Positions 45,481 to 54,815 of a stretch of 64,000 bases of DNA are shown here, one piece after another. Location: positions 1,364,001-1,428,000 of the forward strand of contig NZ_CP166961.1 of NCBI RefSeq assembly GCF_041410465.1, read 5' to 3'. Under the pieces are notes generated by a model. That model did not search any database and had not been told where the DNA came from. It saw nothing but the letters and a program-made list of their open reading frames with translations. This DNA comes from Thalassotalea sp. 273M-4. Lineage in GTDB: Bacteria; Pseudomonadota; Gammaproteobacteria; Enterobacterales; Alteromonadaceae. The stretch's first letter is position 1; the number at the start of each line of letters is the position of its first letter. The position numbers and the translations under genes were made by a program.

Positions 45481-45656
45481 CGATTCCTCTGTGGATTAAA
45501 GATACGGTTAAAGACAGGCTTTGGAAAACAAAACATTATAGGCAAATATCAGTACTAGCCAAGCGTTTATCGACCAATGGTGCGATGAAATGGACTTTAC
45601 ACTTGAGGTAAAGCTAACCGCTTGTCAATAAATCGCCTTAATTGGAACACAAAGGG

Positions 45657-46751
45657 TTAATAGGCGGGCATGATCACTTTAAATTGGGTTGTCTTTTCAT
45701 TAATGACGGTGAAATTAATTTCACCGTTTTGAGCCTCGGTCATCAATTTAGCGGAATAGGTACCCAGACCAGAACCTCTAGCATGATTTGAGCTGGTAAA
45801 TTTATCAAATAAATTGGCACGAAGTTCTTGGGGAACCACGCCAGTGTTTTCAATGCAAAACTCTACTTTGCTGTCGTTTAATTCGCGTATGTTAATGTAA
45901 ACAGTCTCATTGTCTGGTGACGCTTCTACGGCATTTTTAACCAAGTTATTAAAAATGGATAAACACAGTAACTCTTCCGCATCGATATAAGTAGAGGGGG
46001 GATCCGAGGTGATATTAAAAGCTATATTTTTTCGCTTCGCCAGTGTGTTTACCGCTTTAACGGAGGCGTCGACTAATTTATTTAAATCGACCATGTCTGG
46101 GTTAAATGGATAGGTACCATTTTCAATTTTAAACACATCTAAAGTATTGTTGATCATCCCTAAAACATTATTGACGGACTCTTCAATTGACTGTTTGACC
46201 TGTTGATCTGGAATCTTTGGAGTCTCAAATAAAATGACCCCAAGCGGGCCTTTTAAATCGTGATGGGTTAATTTTTCAATGTCTTCTCGTAACTTAGTAT
46301 TTTCTATCAGAGTATGCACTTGCTGCTCTAAGGCAAATTGGCTTTGGCGTAAACTCACATGCGTTTTAACCCGAGCTTTTAGCACCTCGGGCTGTAAGGG
46401 TTTGGTGATGTAATCCACAGCCCCCAGTAAAAAACCTTGGGTGATGTCATTGATTTCGGACTTGGCAGTAAGAAAAATAACCGGATACGATTTCGTTTGC
46501 GGGTTTTGCTTTAGCGCTTTACAAACCTCAAAGCCATCCATTTGGGGCATCATCACATCAAGTAGTATTAAATCTAACGGTTGCCCACTAGAGGCAATTT
46601 TTAGCGCTAATTCGCCATTGGTAGCGGCTTTTATTTTATACCCGTCTTTTAATAAATTTGACGCAATGTCGATGTTTGTCGGTTCGTCATCGACAATTAA
46701 AATGGTGGGTTTATCAGGATATAGCGAAGTTGAAGCGCTAGGCTCAGACAC
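45657..46751 (-). CDS. Hybrid receiver-histidine kinase
   Basis: Cytoplasmic signalling protein of 364 residues with the order receiver, dimerisation helix, ATPase. The receiver (residues about 15-132) has the acidic pair D21-D22, phospho-acceptor D65 in LLDVMMP, and K117 in YITKPLQP. The kinase part has H164 in LTHHDLKGPL and the ATP-binding N, G1 and G2 boxes (FNNLVKNAVEAS, GSGLGTYSAKLM). There is no membrane segment or sensor domain. The start is GTG at 46751 with GAGAG upstream. It is a single gene, and its output is probably another response regulator elsewhere. Confidence 0.9.
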   Translation of the reverse strand: MSEPSASTSLYPDKPTILIVDDEPTNIDIASNLLKDGYKIKAATNGELALKIASSGQPLDLILLDVMMPQMDGFEVCKALKQNPQTKSYPVIFLTAKSEINDITQGFLLGAVDYITKPLQPEVLKARVKTHVSLRQSQFALEQQVHTLIENTKLREDIEKLTHHDLKGPLGVILFETPKIPDQQVKQSIEESVNNVLGMINNTLDVFKIENGTYPFNPDMVDLNKLVDASVKAVNTLAKRKNIAFNITSDPPSTYIDAEELLCLSIFNNLVKNAVEASPDNETVYINIRELNDSKVEFCIENTGVVPQELRANLFDKFTSSNHARGSGLGTYSAKLMTEAQNGEINFTVINEKTTQFKVIMPAY

Positions 46752-46830
46752 GGCTCTCTCATTGTTTAATGTAACGGTTAGTCTGAGTTAAATTTAGGAA
46801 TATAAATGATAAATATGCAAATTTTAGCAA

Positions 46831-46854
46831 TAAAAAGGCAGCCTAAGCTGCCTT
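46831..46854 (-). terminator. Rho-independent terminator of gltA
   Basis: Perfect 8-bp arms AAGGCAGC / GCTGCCTT around a 4-nt loop, followed by TTTTTA on the minus strand, 16 bases past the stop. Confidence 0.9.
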
Positions 46855-46870
46855 GGTAACATCGTTTAAA

Positions 46871-48160
46871 TTACTGATGCCTGTTTAGAGGGGTAAAATC
46901 ACGATTGATTTCACCGGTGTAATTTTGACGAGGACGGCCGATTTTCTGACCTGGTTGACCTAACATTTCATCCCAATGGGCACACCAGCCAACCGTACGA
47001 GACATCGCAAAAATTACGGTAAACATACTTGTTGGGATACCGATAGCTTTTAAGATAATGCCAGAGTAGAAGTCAACGTTTGGATATAGCTTTTTCTCGA
47101 TGAAATACGGGTCTTCCAGCGCTACTTTTTCTAGTGCCATGGCAACATCTAGAAGTGGATCTGTGATCCCTAACTCACTTAAGACTTCATGACACGTTTC
47201 GCGCATTACCGTAGCACGAGGGTCAAAGTTTTTATAAACACGATGACCAAAGCCCATTAATCTGAATGGATCGGACTTATCTTTGGCACGAGCCACAAAC
47301 TCGTCAACACGATCGACAGTGCCAATTTCTTCTAGCATGTTTAGACATGCTTCATTAGCACCACCATGTGCAGGGCCCCAAAGCGATGCTATACCTGCTG
47401 AAATACAAGCGTATGGGTTAGCCCCTGAAGAACCGGCTAAACGAACCGTTGACGTCGAAGCATTTTGCTCGTGATCCGCGTGCAATATAAAGATCCGATC
47501 CATGGCTTTTGCTAACGTCGGACTAACTTTGTATTCTTCAGCAGGAACAGAGAACATCATGTGCAAGAAGTTTGCAGAGTATGACAAATCATTACGAGGG
47601 TATACAAAAGGATGACCGATGCTGTAACGATAAGCCATAGCTGCTAAGGTTGGTAGCTTAGCAATTAAACGATGAGCACAACGCATACGTTGTTCAGGAT
47701 CATTAATGTCTAGGTCTGAGTGATAGAAAGAAGACATCGCACCAACAACACCACAAAGCATTGCCATAGGATGAGCATCAGATAAAAAGCCTTGGTAAAA
47801 GTGGGCAATCTTCTCGTGAACCATAGTGTGATTGGTGATCACATTTGTAAACTCGTCGTATTCTTCTTGAGTTGGGGCTTTACCATTTAGCAATAGATAA
47901 CATACTTCAAGATAGTCAGCATGTTTTGCTAAATCATCGATTGCGTAGCCTCGGTGTTGCAATATACCTTTAGCACCGTCGATGTAAGTGATTTTCGACT
48001 CACATGATGCGGTTGCTAAAAATCCAGGGTCGTAAGTGAAATAACCTTTGCTTCCTAATGTGCGAATGTCAATCACGTCGTTGCCAGCGGTACCTTTAAG
48101 AATTGGTAATTCAGCAATGTCTTGACCTGCAATACTCAGAGTGGCTTTCGAATCAGCCAT
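46871..48160 (-). CDS. gltA: Citrate synthase
   Basis: Enzyme of about 429 residues that condenses oxaloacetate and acetyl-CoA, the entry step of the TCA cycle. It belongs to the large hexameric Gram-negative type. Active-site regions [50 protein letters not shown] and [12 protein letters not shown] are intact. The ATG at 48160 has AGAGGAA eight bases upstream. It is divergent from sdhC, the classical gltA-sdh arrangement. A 21-bp-arm inverted repeat lies 80-152 bases upstream of the start. A strong terminator closes it as a single-gene unit. Confidence 0.97.
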   Translation of the reverse strand: MADSKATLSIAGQDIAELPILKGTAGNDVIDIRTLGSKGYFTYDPGFLATASCESKITYIDGAKGILQHRGYAIDDLAKHADYLEVCYLLLNGKAPTQEEYDEFTNVITNHTMVHEKIAHFYQGFLSDAHPMAMLCGVVGAMSSFYHSDLDINDPEQRMRCAHRLIAKLPTLAAMAYRYSIGHPFVYPRNDLSYSANFLHMMFSVPAEEYKVSPTLAKAMDRIFILHADHEQNASTSTVRLAGSSGANPYACISAGIASLWGPAHGGANEACLNMLEEIGTVDRVDEFVARAKDKSDPFRLMGFGHRVYKNFDPRATVMRETCHEVLSELGITDPLLDVAMALEKVALEDPYFIEKKLYPNVDFYSGIILKAIGIPTSMFTVIFAMSRTVGWCAHWDEMLGQPGQKIGRPRQNYTGEINRDFTPLNRHQ

Positions 48161-48239
48161 AGAAGTTTCCTCTCTTAATTTCATAGTTCTAATTATTAAA
48201 ATCTGACTAATATTTTTGGATTTGCGTCATTTGCAAACA

Positions 48240-48312
48240 TCAATCGAGTTATATTTGTTAACGCAGTTTACAAAATGGAACATTTGAAATATAACAAACG
48301 TAACTCGATTGA
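48240..48312. repeat. Large inverted repeat upstream of gltA
   Basis: Arms of 21 bases (48240-48260 and 48292-48312): the outer 12 bp are perfect (TCAATCGAGTTA / TAACTCGATTGA), followed by one wobble, one mismatch and seven more pairs. The loop is 31 bases. It could fold in the gltA leader RNA or act as a DNA site. Confidence 0.9.
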
Positions 48313-48473
48313 AACGGGTCTTTTGTCAGTAAGCCCGTAGGTGAATTGCTTTATTCTACTCTATTTACCTGCCTGAAAGTCAATTTAAAAGTATACAAGT
48401 TTAAGAAAAAGTAAAAATTCGTCTAAAAATCCATCATATAGTCACCCTAGGGCCAATAAAAATATTGTTAAAA

Positions 48474-48502
48474 TTGTAATTCAATTTATACATCTATATA
48501 AT
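48474..48502 (+). promoter_or_regulatory. Candidate sigma-70 promoter of the sdhCDAB-sucAB operon
   Basis: -35 TTGTAA at 48474-48479 and perfect -10 TATAAT at 48497-48502 with a 17-bp spacer. This would give an sdhC leader of about 170 bases. Confidence 0.55.
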
Positions 48503-48679
48503 TTCCCCGATCTATTTGTAGTCGTAGTATCATTACGTTCTCCACGTCGAAATGGACCACGTAGAAAATACTTAATGAAGACTAGAAAACAGAGGTGGCA
48601 TTAATGAGCAAAATGATCTGTTTTGTTTCAATGCTCATAATAACAATAGTTAGATAATCAAATTATTTAGGCAAGAATT

Positions 48680-49054
48680 GTGAAAAAACAACGACCTATA
48701 AATCTTGACTTGACTCAAGTCAAGTTTCCAGCTGCTGCTAAAGCCTCTATCTTACACCGCATAAGCGGGGTGATGATGTTTTTCGCAGTTGGTATCTTAA
48801 TCTGGGCACTTTCAATATCACTTTCATCTGCAGAGGGTTTTGCAGAAATAAAAGGCTATATTGATGGTGCATTCTTTAAATTTATCATCTGGGGCATACT
48901 GTCTGCTCTTATCTACCATTTTGTCGGTGGCGTTCGACATTTGATAATGGATTTTGGTCACCTTGAAGAAAAAGGTTCGGGTCAAACCAGTGCAAAAATT
49001 GTTATTGCATTATGGATCCTTCTTTCTATCGCAGCAGGAGTTTGGTTATGGTAG
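48680..49054 (+). CDS. sdhC: Succinate dehydrogenase cytochrome b556 subunit
   Basis: Membrane anchor of complex II, 124 residues with three transmembrane helices. The N-terminal RPINLDLTQVKFPAAAKASI and ILHRISGVMMFF, with the quinone-site Ser and Arg, are typical, and HFVGGVRHLIMDFG carries the haem-ligand His. The start is GTG at 48680. Its end overlaps the sdhD start by seven bases. It is the first gene of sdhCDAB. Confidence 0.95.
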   Translation: MKKQRPINLDLTQVKFPAAAKASILHRISGVMMFFAVGILIWALSISLSSAEGFAEIKGYIDGAFFKFIIWGILSALIYHFVGGVRHLIMDFGHLEEKGSGQTSAKIVIALWILLSIAAGVWLW

Positions 49055-49395
49055 GCAATGTCGCAACCTTAGGCCGTAATGGCGTTCACGATTTTATCCT
49101 TATTCGAGCTTCAGGCATTGTACTGGCAGCATACAGTTTATTTTTATTAGGCTTTTTTCTCATTACTCCAGAAGTGACGTTTGACATCTGGCAAGGCCTA
49201 TTTGCCAACTTAGGCATGAAAGTATTTACCATTTTGGCCGCTTTGTCGGTTTTATACCACGGTTGGATTGGTATCTGGCAAGTTTTGACTGATTACGTAA
49301 AAAACATCAAATTGCGTGGTTTTCTTCAATTCATCTTTACTGTTACCTTGTTTGTATACACTGTGGCTGTGTTTCTTATTGTGTGGGGTGTTTAA
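49048..49395 (+). CDS. sdhD: Succinate dehydrogenase hydrophobic anchor subunit
   Basis: Second membrane anchor of complex II, 115 residues and three helices. The conserved GVHDFILIRASGIVLAAYS lies near the N-terminus, and LYHGWIGIWQVLTDYVK holds the haem-ligand His and the quinone-site Asp-Tyr pair. The ATG at 49048 has AGGAG upstream inside sdhC. The sdhA start follows the stop codon with no gap. Confidence 0.95.
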   Translation: MVGNVATLGRNGVHDFILIRASGIVLAAYSLFLLGFFLITPEVTFDIWQGLFANLGMKVFTILAALSVLYHGWIGIWQVLTDYVKNIKLRGFLQFIFTVTLFVYTVAVFLIVWGV

Positions 49396-51165
49396 GTGCA
49401 TAACGTTCCTGTTCGCGAATTTGACGCGATTGTAATTGGTGCTGGCGGCGCGGGTATGCGTGCGGCTTTAGCAATCTCTGAATCGGGCCAATCTTGTGCC
49501 CTAATTTCAAAAGTTTTTCCAACTCGTTCTCATACGGTATCAGCGCAAGGTGGTATCACTGTTGCGTTAGGTAATGCACATGATGACCATTGGGAACATC
49601 ATATGTATGACACCGTTAAAGGTTCTGACTTTATCGGTGATCAAGACGCGATTGAATACATGTGTAAAACCGGCCCTGAAGCGATCATCGAGCTTGAAAA
49701 TATGGGCTTACCATTTTCACGTTTTGAAAACGGTAAAGTTTACCAACGTCCTTTTGGTGGTCAGTCAAAGAATTTCGGTGGTGAGCAGGCCGCGCGAACC
49801 GCGGCAGCGGCGGATCGTACCGGACACGCTTTGTTACACTGTTTGTACCAACAAAACGTTAAAAATAAAACCAACGTTTTCTCTGAATGGTATGCCTTAG
49901 ACTTGGTTAAAAATGACGACGGTTCGGTTGTTGGCTGTACGGCTATTGACATTGAAACTGGCGAAGTTGTGTATTTTAAAGCGCGTGCAACCGTATTAGC
50001 AACAGGTGGTGCAGGTCGAATTTTTGCTTCAACAACCAACGCCCACATAAACACGGGTGATGGTGTTGGTATGTCACTTCGAGCTGGCGTACAAATGCAA
50101 GACATGGAAATGTGGCAGTTCCACCCAACGGGAATCGCCGGTGCCGGTGTCCTTGTGACCGAAGGTTGTCGTGGTGAAGGTGGTTACCTGTTAAATAAAG
50201 ATGGTGAGCGCTTTATGGAGCGTTACGCGCCAAATGCCAAAGATCTTGCAGGTCGTGACGTTGTTGCGCGTTCGATGATGACCGAAATCCGTGAAGGTCG
50301 TGGTTGTGACGGTCCTTGGGGTCCACACATTAAGTTAAAATTAGACCATTTAGGTCGAGAGACATTGAATCAACGCTTACCAGGCGTTTGTGATTTATCT
50401 AAAACGTTTGCTCACGTTGATCCTGCACAAGAGCCTATTCCAGTTATTCCAACCTGTCACTACCAAATGGGTGGTGTTCCTTGTAATGTTAATGGTCAAG
50501 CAATTCAAATTGATAAAAATGGCAATGAGAATGTGGTTGAAGGTCTGTTTGCCGTTGGTGAAATTGCCTGTGTTTCTGTACACGGTGCGAACCGCCTAGG
50601 GGGTAACTCATTACTTGACTTAGTTGTATTTGGCCGTGCAGCGGGTAATTTCTTAGGTAAATACCTAGCAGATACGCAAAACGCACGTGACGCGGGACAA
50701 GACAACATCGACGCTGCACTTGCTCGTTTCAACCGTTGGGAGAACTCTGAAAAGGGTGAAGATCCTGTTCAAATCAGAAAGGACTTACAACAGTGTATGC
50801 AAATGAACTTCTCGGTATTTAGAGAAGGTAATGCGATGGCTGAAGGAATGAAAGAGCTAGAGACCATTCGTGAGCGTTTACAACACGCCCGTCTTGATGA
50901 CAAATCATCTGAATTTAATACTCAACGTATTGAGTGTCTAGAATTAGATAACTTGATGGAAACAGCGTACTGTTCTGCTAAAGCGGCAAACTTCCGTACC
51001 GAATCTCGTGGTGCGCATGCGCGTGAAGATTTCCAAGACCGTGACGATCAAAACTGGTTATGTCATACCATTTACTCACCTGACACTGAAGAAATGTCTA
51101 AGCGTGACGTCAATATGACCCCAGTTCATCGTGAAGCTTTCCCACCAAAAGTTCGTACTTACTAA
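49396..51165 (+). CDS. sdhA: Succinate dehydrogenase flavoprotein subunit
   Basis: Catalytic subunit of complex II, 589 residues, oxidising succinate to fumarate. The N-terminal dinucleotide fold [14 protein letters not shown], the covalent FAD His in [11 protein letters not shown], the substrate region [13 protein letters not shown] and [11 protein letters not shown], and [18 protein letters not shown] are intact. The start is GTG at 49396, immediately after the sdhD stop, with GGGGTG as ribosome site. It precedes sdhB by 12 bases. Confidence 0.97.
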   Translation: MHNVPVREFDAIVIGAGGAGMRAALAISESGQSCALISKVFPTRSHTVSAQGGITVALGNAHDDHWEHHMYDTVKGSDFIGDQDAIEYMCKTGPEAIIELENMGLPFSRFENGKVYQRPFGGQSKNFGGEQAARTAAAADRTGHALLHCLYQQNVKNKTNVFSEWYALDLVKNDDGSVVGCTAIDIETGEVVYFKARATVLATGGAGRIFASTTNAHINTGDGVGMSLRAGVQMQDMEMWQFHPTGIAGAGVLVTEGCRGEGGYLLNKDGERFMERYAPNAKDLAGRDVVARSMMTEIREGRGCDGPWGPHIKLKLDHLGRETLNQRLPGVCDLSKTFAHVDPAQEPIPVIPTCHYQMGGVPCNVNGQAIQIDKNGNENVVEGLFAVGEIACVSVHGANRLGGNSLLDLVVFGRAAGNFLGKYLADTQNARDAGQDNIDAALARFNRWENSEKGEDPVQIRKDLQQCMQMNFSVFREGNAMAEGMKELETIRERLQHARLDDKSSEFNTQRIECLELDNLMETAYCSAKAANFRTESRGAHAREDFQDRDDQNWLCHTIYSPDTEEMSKRDVNMTPVHREAFPPKVRTY

Positions 51166-51177
51166 GGAGTTGAAATA

Positions 51178-51888
51178 ATGAAGCAGAAGTTTTCAATCTA
51201 TCGTTACAACCCTGATGTTGATACGAAACCTTATATGAAAGAATATGAGCTGGAAGTCCCTGAAGGCTCAGATATGATGGTACTTGACGCCCTTATTCTG
51301 TTAAAAGAGCAAGATCCTACTTTAGCATTTCGCCGTTCATGTCGTGAAGGTGTGTGTGGTAGCGATGGCTTAAACATGAATGGTAAGAATGGCTTAGCGT
51401 GTATAACGCCATTATCAGACTTGAAACAGAAAGTGATTGTACTGCGTCCACTACCAGGCTTACCTGTGGTTCGTGATTTAATTATTGATATGACGCAATT
51501 CTACAATCAATATGAAAAAATCAAGCCATACTTAATTAATGATGGTCAAAACCCACCAGCTCGTGAACACCTACAAAGCATTGAAGAGCGTGATAAGCTT
51601 GACGGGCTATATGAGTGTATTTTATGTGCTTGTTGTTCTACCTCTTGCCCATCTTTTTGGTGGAATCCAGATAAGTTTATTGGTCCAGCCGGTCTATTGC
51701 ATGCTTACCGATTCTTAATCGATAGCCGTGATACGGCAACCGATGAACGCTTAGACGACTTACAAGATGCGTATAGCGTATTCCGTTGTCATGGCATTAT
51801 GAACTGTGTAGATGTATGTCCTAAAGGGTTAAACCCAACGAAGGCCATAGGTTCTATCAAGTCCATGTTGTTACAAAGAGCGGTTTAA
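51178..51888 (+). CDS. sdhB: Succinate dehydrogenase iron-sulfur subunit
   Basis: Electron-transfer subunit of complex II, 236 residues. The 2Fe-2S ligands are in SCREGVCGSDGLNMNG with a further Cys in GLACITPL; the 4Fe-4S and 3Fe-4S ligands are in CILCACCSTSCPSFWW and CHGIMNCVDVCPKGLNP. The length is typical. AAGGAG precedes the ATG. A hairpin follows and then sucA 87 bases downstream. Confidence 0.97.
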   Translation: MKQKFSIYRYNPDVDTKPYMKEYELEVPEGSDMMVLDALILLKEQDPTLAFRRSCREGVCGSDGLNMNGKNGLACITPLSDLKQKVIVLRPLPGLPVVRDLIIDMTQFYNQYEKIKPYLINDGQNPPAREHLQSIEERDKLDGLYECILCACCSTSCPSFWWNPDKFIGPAGLLHAYRFLIDSRDTATDERLDDLQDAYSVFRCHGIMNCVDVCPKGLNPTKAIGSIKSMLLQRAV

Positions 51889-51896
51889 CAAAATGA

Positions 51897-51927
51897 AGCC
51901 AGAGTCTTGCGATTCTGGCTTTATTTC
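51897..51927 (+). terminator. Hairpin between sdhB and sucA
   Basis: Stem AGCCAGA / TCTGGCT followed by TTATTTCT. It may partly terminate transcription and so set the sdh to suc ratio, or protect the 3' end of the sdh message. Confidence 0.6.
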
Positions 51928-51975
51928 TAAACCATTAAATAAAGTTGCTTTAATCTAGAAAATTAGGAACAGGCA

Positions 51976-54780
51976 ATGCCAGAAGGTGCAATGAAGGCTT
52001 GGTTAGAGTCTTCCCATTTCAGCGGCAATAATGCTGAATACATAGAAGAATTATACGAATCGTATCTTGAAAACGCGCACTCTGTATCCGATGAATGGCG
52101 CAAGGTTTTTGACGAACTACCTAAAGTAGATGGGGTAGACGTAGACACCAACCACTCGGTTGTACGTGAAGAATTTCGTCAGTTAGCCAAAGAAGGCGCA
52201 AAAACGGTTATTAATACCTCATCTGAAGCAGATGCGAAACAAGTTCGAGTTCTTCAATTAATCAATTCATATCGATTTAGAGGACACCAAAATGCTCGTC
52301 TAGATCCCTTAGGTCTATGGGACCGCTCACGAGTACGTGATTTAGACTTAGCCCATCACGACCTTTCAAAATCTGAATTTGATAAAGAATTTAACGTCGG
52401 GTCTTTAGCCGTTGGGCAAGAGTCGATGAAGTTGGGTGATATCTACAATACCCTAAATAAAACCTACTGTGGTTCAATTGGTGCTGAATACATGCACATT
52501 ACCTCAACCACAGAAAAACGTTGGATTCAGCAACGTTTAGAATCGGTGCAATCGCAAGCAAAATTTAACATTGCTGAAAAAACCGAAATCCTTAAAGGGT
52601 TAATTGCCGCTGACGGCTTAGAAAAATACCTAGGAGCGAAATACCCAGGAGCTAAGCGTTTCTCTCTTGAAGGTGGTGACAGCTTAGTCCCTATGCTAAA
52701 ACAATTAATTACCCGTGCAGGTGAGCACGGAACCAAGGAAGTGGTTCTTGGTATGGCTCATCGCGGTCGATTAAATGTGTTAGTGAATGTCATGGGTAAA
52801 AACCCAACCAAACTTTTTGATGAATTTGCTGGCAAAGTTGACCATATTGGCTCGGGTGATGTGAAATATCACCAGGGTTATTCATCTGATTTTGTCACCC
52901 CTGGTGGTAATGTTCATGTCGCTTTAGCCTTTAACCCATCGCATCTTGAAATTGTTAACCCGGTTGTTATGGGTTCTGTTCGTGCCCGTTTAGATCGTCG
53001 TGATTGTAAAACAGGCGACTTAGTATTGCCTATTACCATTCATGGTGACTCCGCTATCGCCGGTCAAGGTGTGGTACAAGAAACCTTTAATATGTCGCAA
53101 ACCGCGGCTTATAAAGTCGGTGGTACCATTCGCATTGTGGTGAACAACCAAGTTGGTTTTACAACCTCGAAACAAGAAGATACTCGTTCAACAGAATATT
53201 GTACCGATATCGCTAAAATGGTGCAGGCACCAATATTCCATGTCAATGGTGACGATCCGGAAGCGGTTATCTTAGCGACCCAAGTTGCTCTTGATTATCG
53301 CAATAAATTCAAACGCGACGTGGTCATTGATTTAGTCTGTTATCGTCGTCATGGACACAACGAAGCGGATGAGCCTAATGCGACTCAGCCATTGATGTAC
53401 CAAAAAATTAAGAAGCATCCAACGCCACGTCAAATTTATGCAGAAACGCTAGATCAAGAACGTTCAATCACGTTGAATCAAACAAAAGAGCTGGTCGAAT
53501 ACTATCGCAGACTGCTTGATGAAGGTCAGTGCACAGTAGAACAATGGCGTCCAATGACCGAGCATTCGGTTGACTGGACCCCATATGTTGGACATGACTG
53601 GGATGATGAATACGATGATGAAATCTCAATCGACAAGCTTAAGCGATTAGCCAACAGTATCACCACGTTCCCTGAAGATCATAAACTCCAGTCTCGAGTA
53701 AAGAAGATTTACGATGATCGTAAAAAAATGGCGAAAGGTGAAAAGCTCTTGGATTGGGGCTTTGCTGAGAATATGGCGTATGCCTGTATTGTTGATAGAG
53801 GTGAGCGCGTGCGCATTACCGGTCAAGATGCAGGGCGTGGTACTTTCTTCCACCGCCACTCGGTCTTGCACAATCAAAAAGATGCTTCGTTGTTTATGCC
53901 GTTGCAACATGTATCAGAAGGTCAAGGTCCATTTGAAATTTACGACTCCGTTTTATCTGAGGTTGCGGTTTTAGCCTTTGAATATGGCTATGCAACAGCA
54001 GAGCCTAAGGGCCTAACCATTTGGGAAGCGCAATTTGGTGACTTTGCTAATGGGGCACAAGTTGTTTTTGACCAGTTCTTATCGTCAGGTGAGCAAAAAT
54101 GGGGTCGTTTATGTGGCTTAACCATTTTATTACCACATGGCTATGAAGGGCAGGGACCTGAGCATTCATCTGCTCGTTTAGAGCGCTTCTTACAATTGTG
54201 TGCGGATCACAATATGCAAGTGTGTGTACCGTCAACACCCGCGCAGGTATTTAACATGCTGCGACGTCAGGTGGTTCGCCCAATGCGTAGACCTCTTATA
54301 GTAATGTCACCTAAGTCTTTGTTACGTCATCCTTTAGCGGTTTCTTCTTTAGAAGAGTTAGCGGAAGGTACGTATCGTAATGTGATAGACGAAATCGATG
54401 ACATCGAGCCGAATAAGGTAACACGCGTTATCATGTGTTCTGGTAAGGTTTATTACGAACTGTTGGATCAGCGTCGTAAAAATGAACAAGATGACGTTGC
54501 CATTATTCGTATAGAACAGTTGTATCCGTTCCCAGAACAAGAGACCAAAGATATTATTGCTCGATATGAACATGCTGAAGACTTTGTTTGGTGCCAAGAA
54601 GAACCACAAAACCAAGGTGCATGGTACTGTAGTCAACATCATTTTCGCAGTGTGATCCCAGAAGGGGCAAATTTGCGATACGCAGGTCGTAAAGCAGCCG
54701 CCGCACCGGCATGTGGATATATGTCATTGCATGTAAAAGAACAACAAGCATTAGTTGCAGATGCACTAAATAATAATTAA
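51976..54780 (+). CDS. sucA: 2-oxoglutarate dehydrogenase E1 component
   Basis: Thiamine-diphosphate-dependent decarboxylase of 934 residues, the first component of the 2-oxoglutarate dehydrogenase complex. The N-terminal AMKAWLESSHFSGNNAEYIE region, which docks E2, the cofactor site HVNGDDPEAVILA, VCYRRHGHNEADEP, and the pyrimidine-binding LPHGYEGQGPEHSSARLERF are intact. GGAACAGG lies before the ATG; an internal ATG five codons later is possible. It precedes sucB by 35 bases in the same direction. Confidence 0.97.
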   Translation: MPEGAMKAWLESSHFSGNNAEYIEELYESYLENAHSVSDEWRKVFDELPKVDGVDVDTNHSVVREEFRQLAKEGAKTVINTSSEADAKQVRVLQLINSYRFRGHQNARLDPLGLWDRSRVRDLDLAHHDLSKSEFDKEFNVGSLAVGQESMKLGDIYNTLNKTYCGSIGAEYMHITSTTEKRWIQQRLESVQSQAKFNIAEKTEILKGLIAADGLEKYLGAKYPGAKRFSLEGGDSLVPMLKQLITRAGEHGTKEVVLGMAHRGRLNVLVNVMGKNPTKLFDEFAGKVDHIGSGDVKYHQGYSSDFVTPGGNVHVALAFNPSHLEIVNPVVMGSVRARLDRRDCKTGDLVLPITIHGDSAIAGQGVVQETFNMSQTAAYKVGGTIRIVVNNQVGFTTSKQEDTRSTEYCTDIAKMVQAPIFHVNGDDPEAVILATQVALDYRNKFKRDVVIDLVCYRRHGHNEADEPNATQPLMYQKIKKHPTPRQIYAETLDQERSITLNQTKELVEYYRRLLDEGQCTVEQWRPMTEHSVDWTPYVGHDWDDEYDDEISIDKLKRLANSITTFPEDHKLQSRVKKIYDDRKKMAKGEKLLDWGFAENMAYACIVDRGERVRITGQDAGRGTFFHRHSVLHNQKDASLFMPLQHVSEGQGPFEIYDSVLSEVAVLAFEYGYATAEPKGLTIWEAQFGDFANGAQVVFDQFLSSGEQKWGRLCGLTILLPHGYEGQGPEHSSARLERFLQLCADHNMQVCVPSTPAQVFNMLRRQVVRPMRRPLIVMSPKSLLRHPLAVSSLEELAEGTYRNVIDEIDDIEPNKVTRVIMCSGKVYYELLDQRRKNEQDDVAIIRIEQLYPFPEQETKDIIARYEHAEDFVWCQEEPQNQGAWYCSQHHFRSVIPEGANLRYAGRKAAAAPACGYMSLHVKEQQALVADALNNN

Positions 54781-54815
54781 GCCAAAGAAGAAAAGAATTT
54801 TAGTAAGGAATAAAC

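Larger units (their letters stand above)
48161..48679. other. Divergent gltA / sdhC intergenic region
   Basis: About 520 bases holding both promoters. Two elements are visible: the large inverted repeat at 48240-48312 and the candidate sdhC promoter at 48474-48502. I could not assign CRP, ArcA or Fur sites with confidence. Confidence 0.6.

Noticed and set aside
49574..50732. Several open frames inside sdhA on both strands
   Set aside because: sdhA is fully conserved over this range; the others are shadows.
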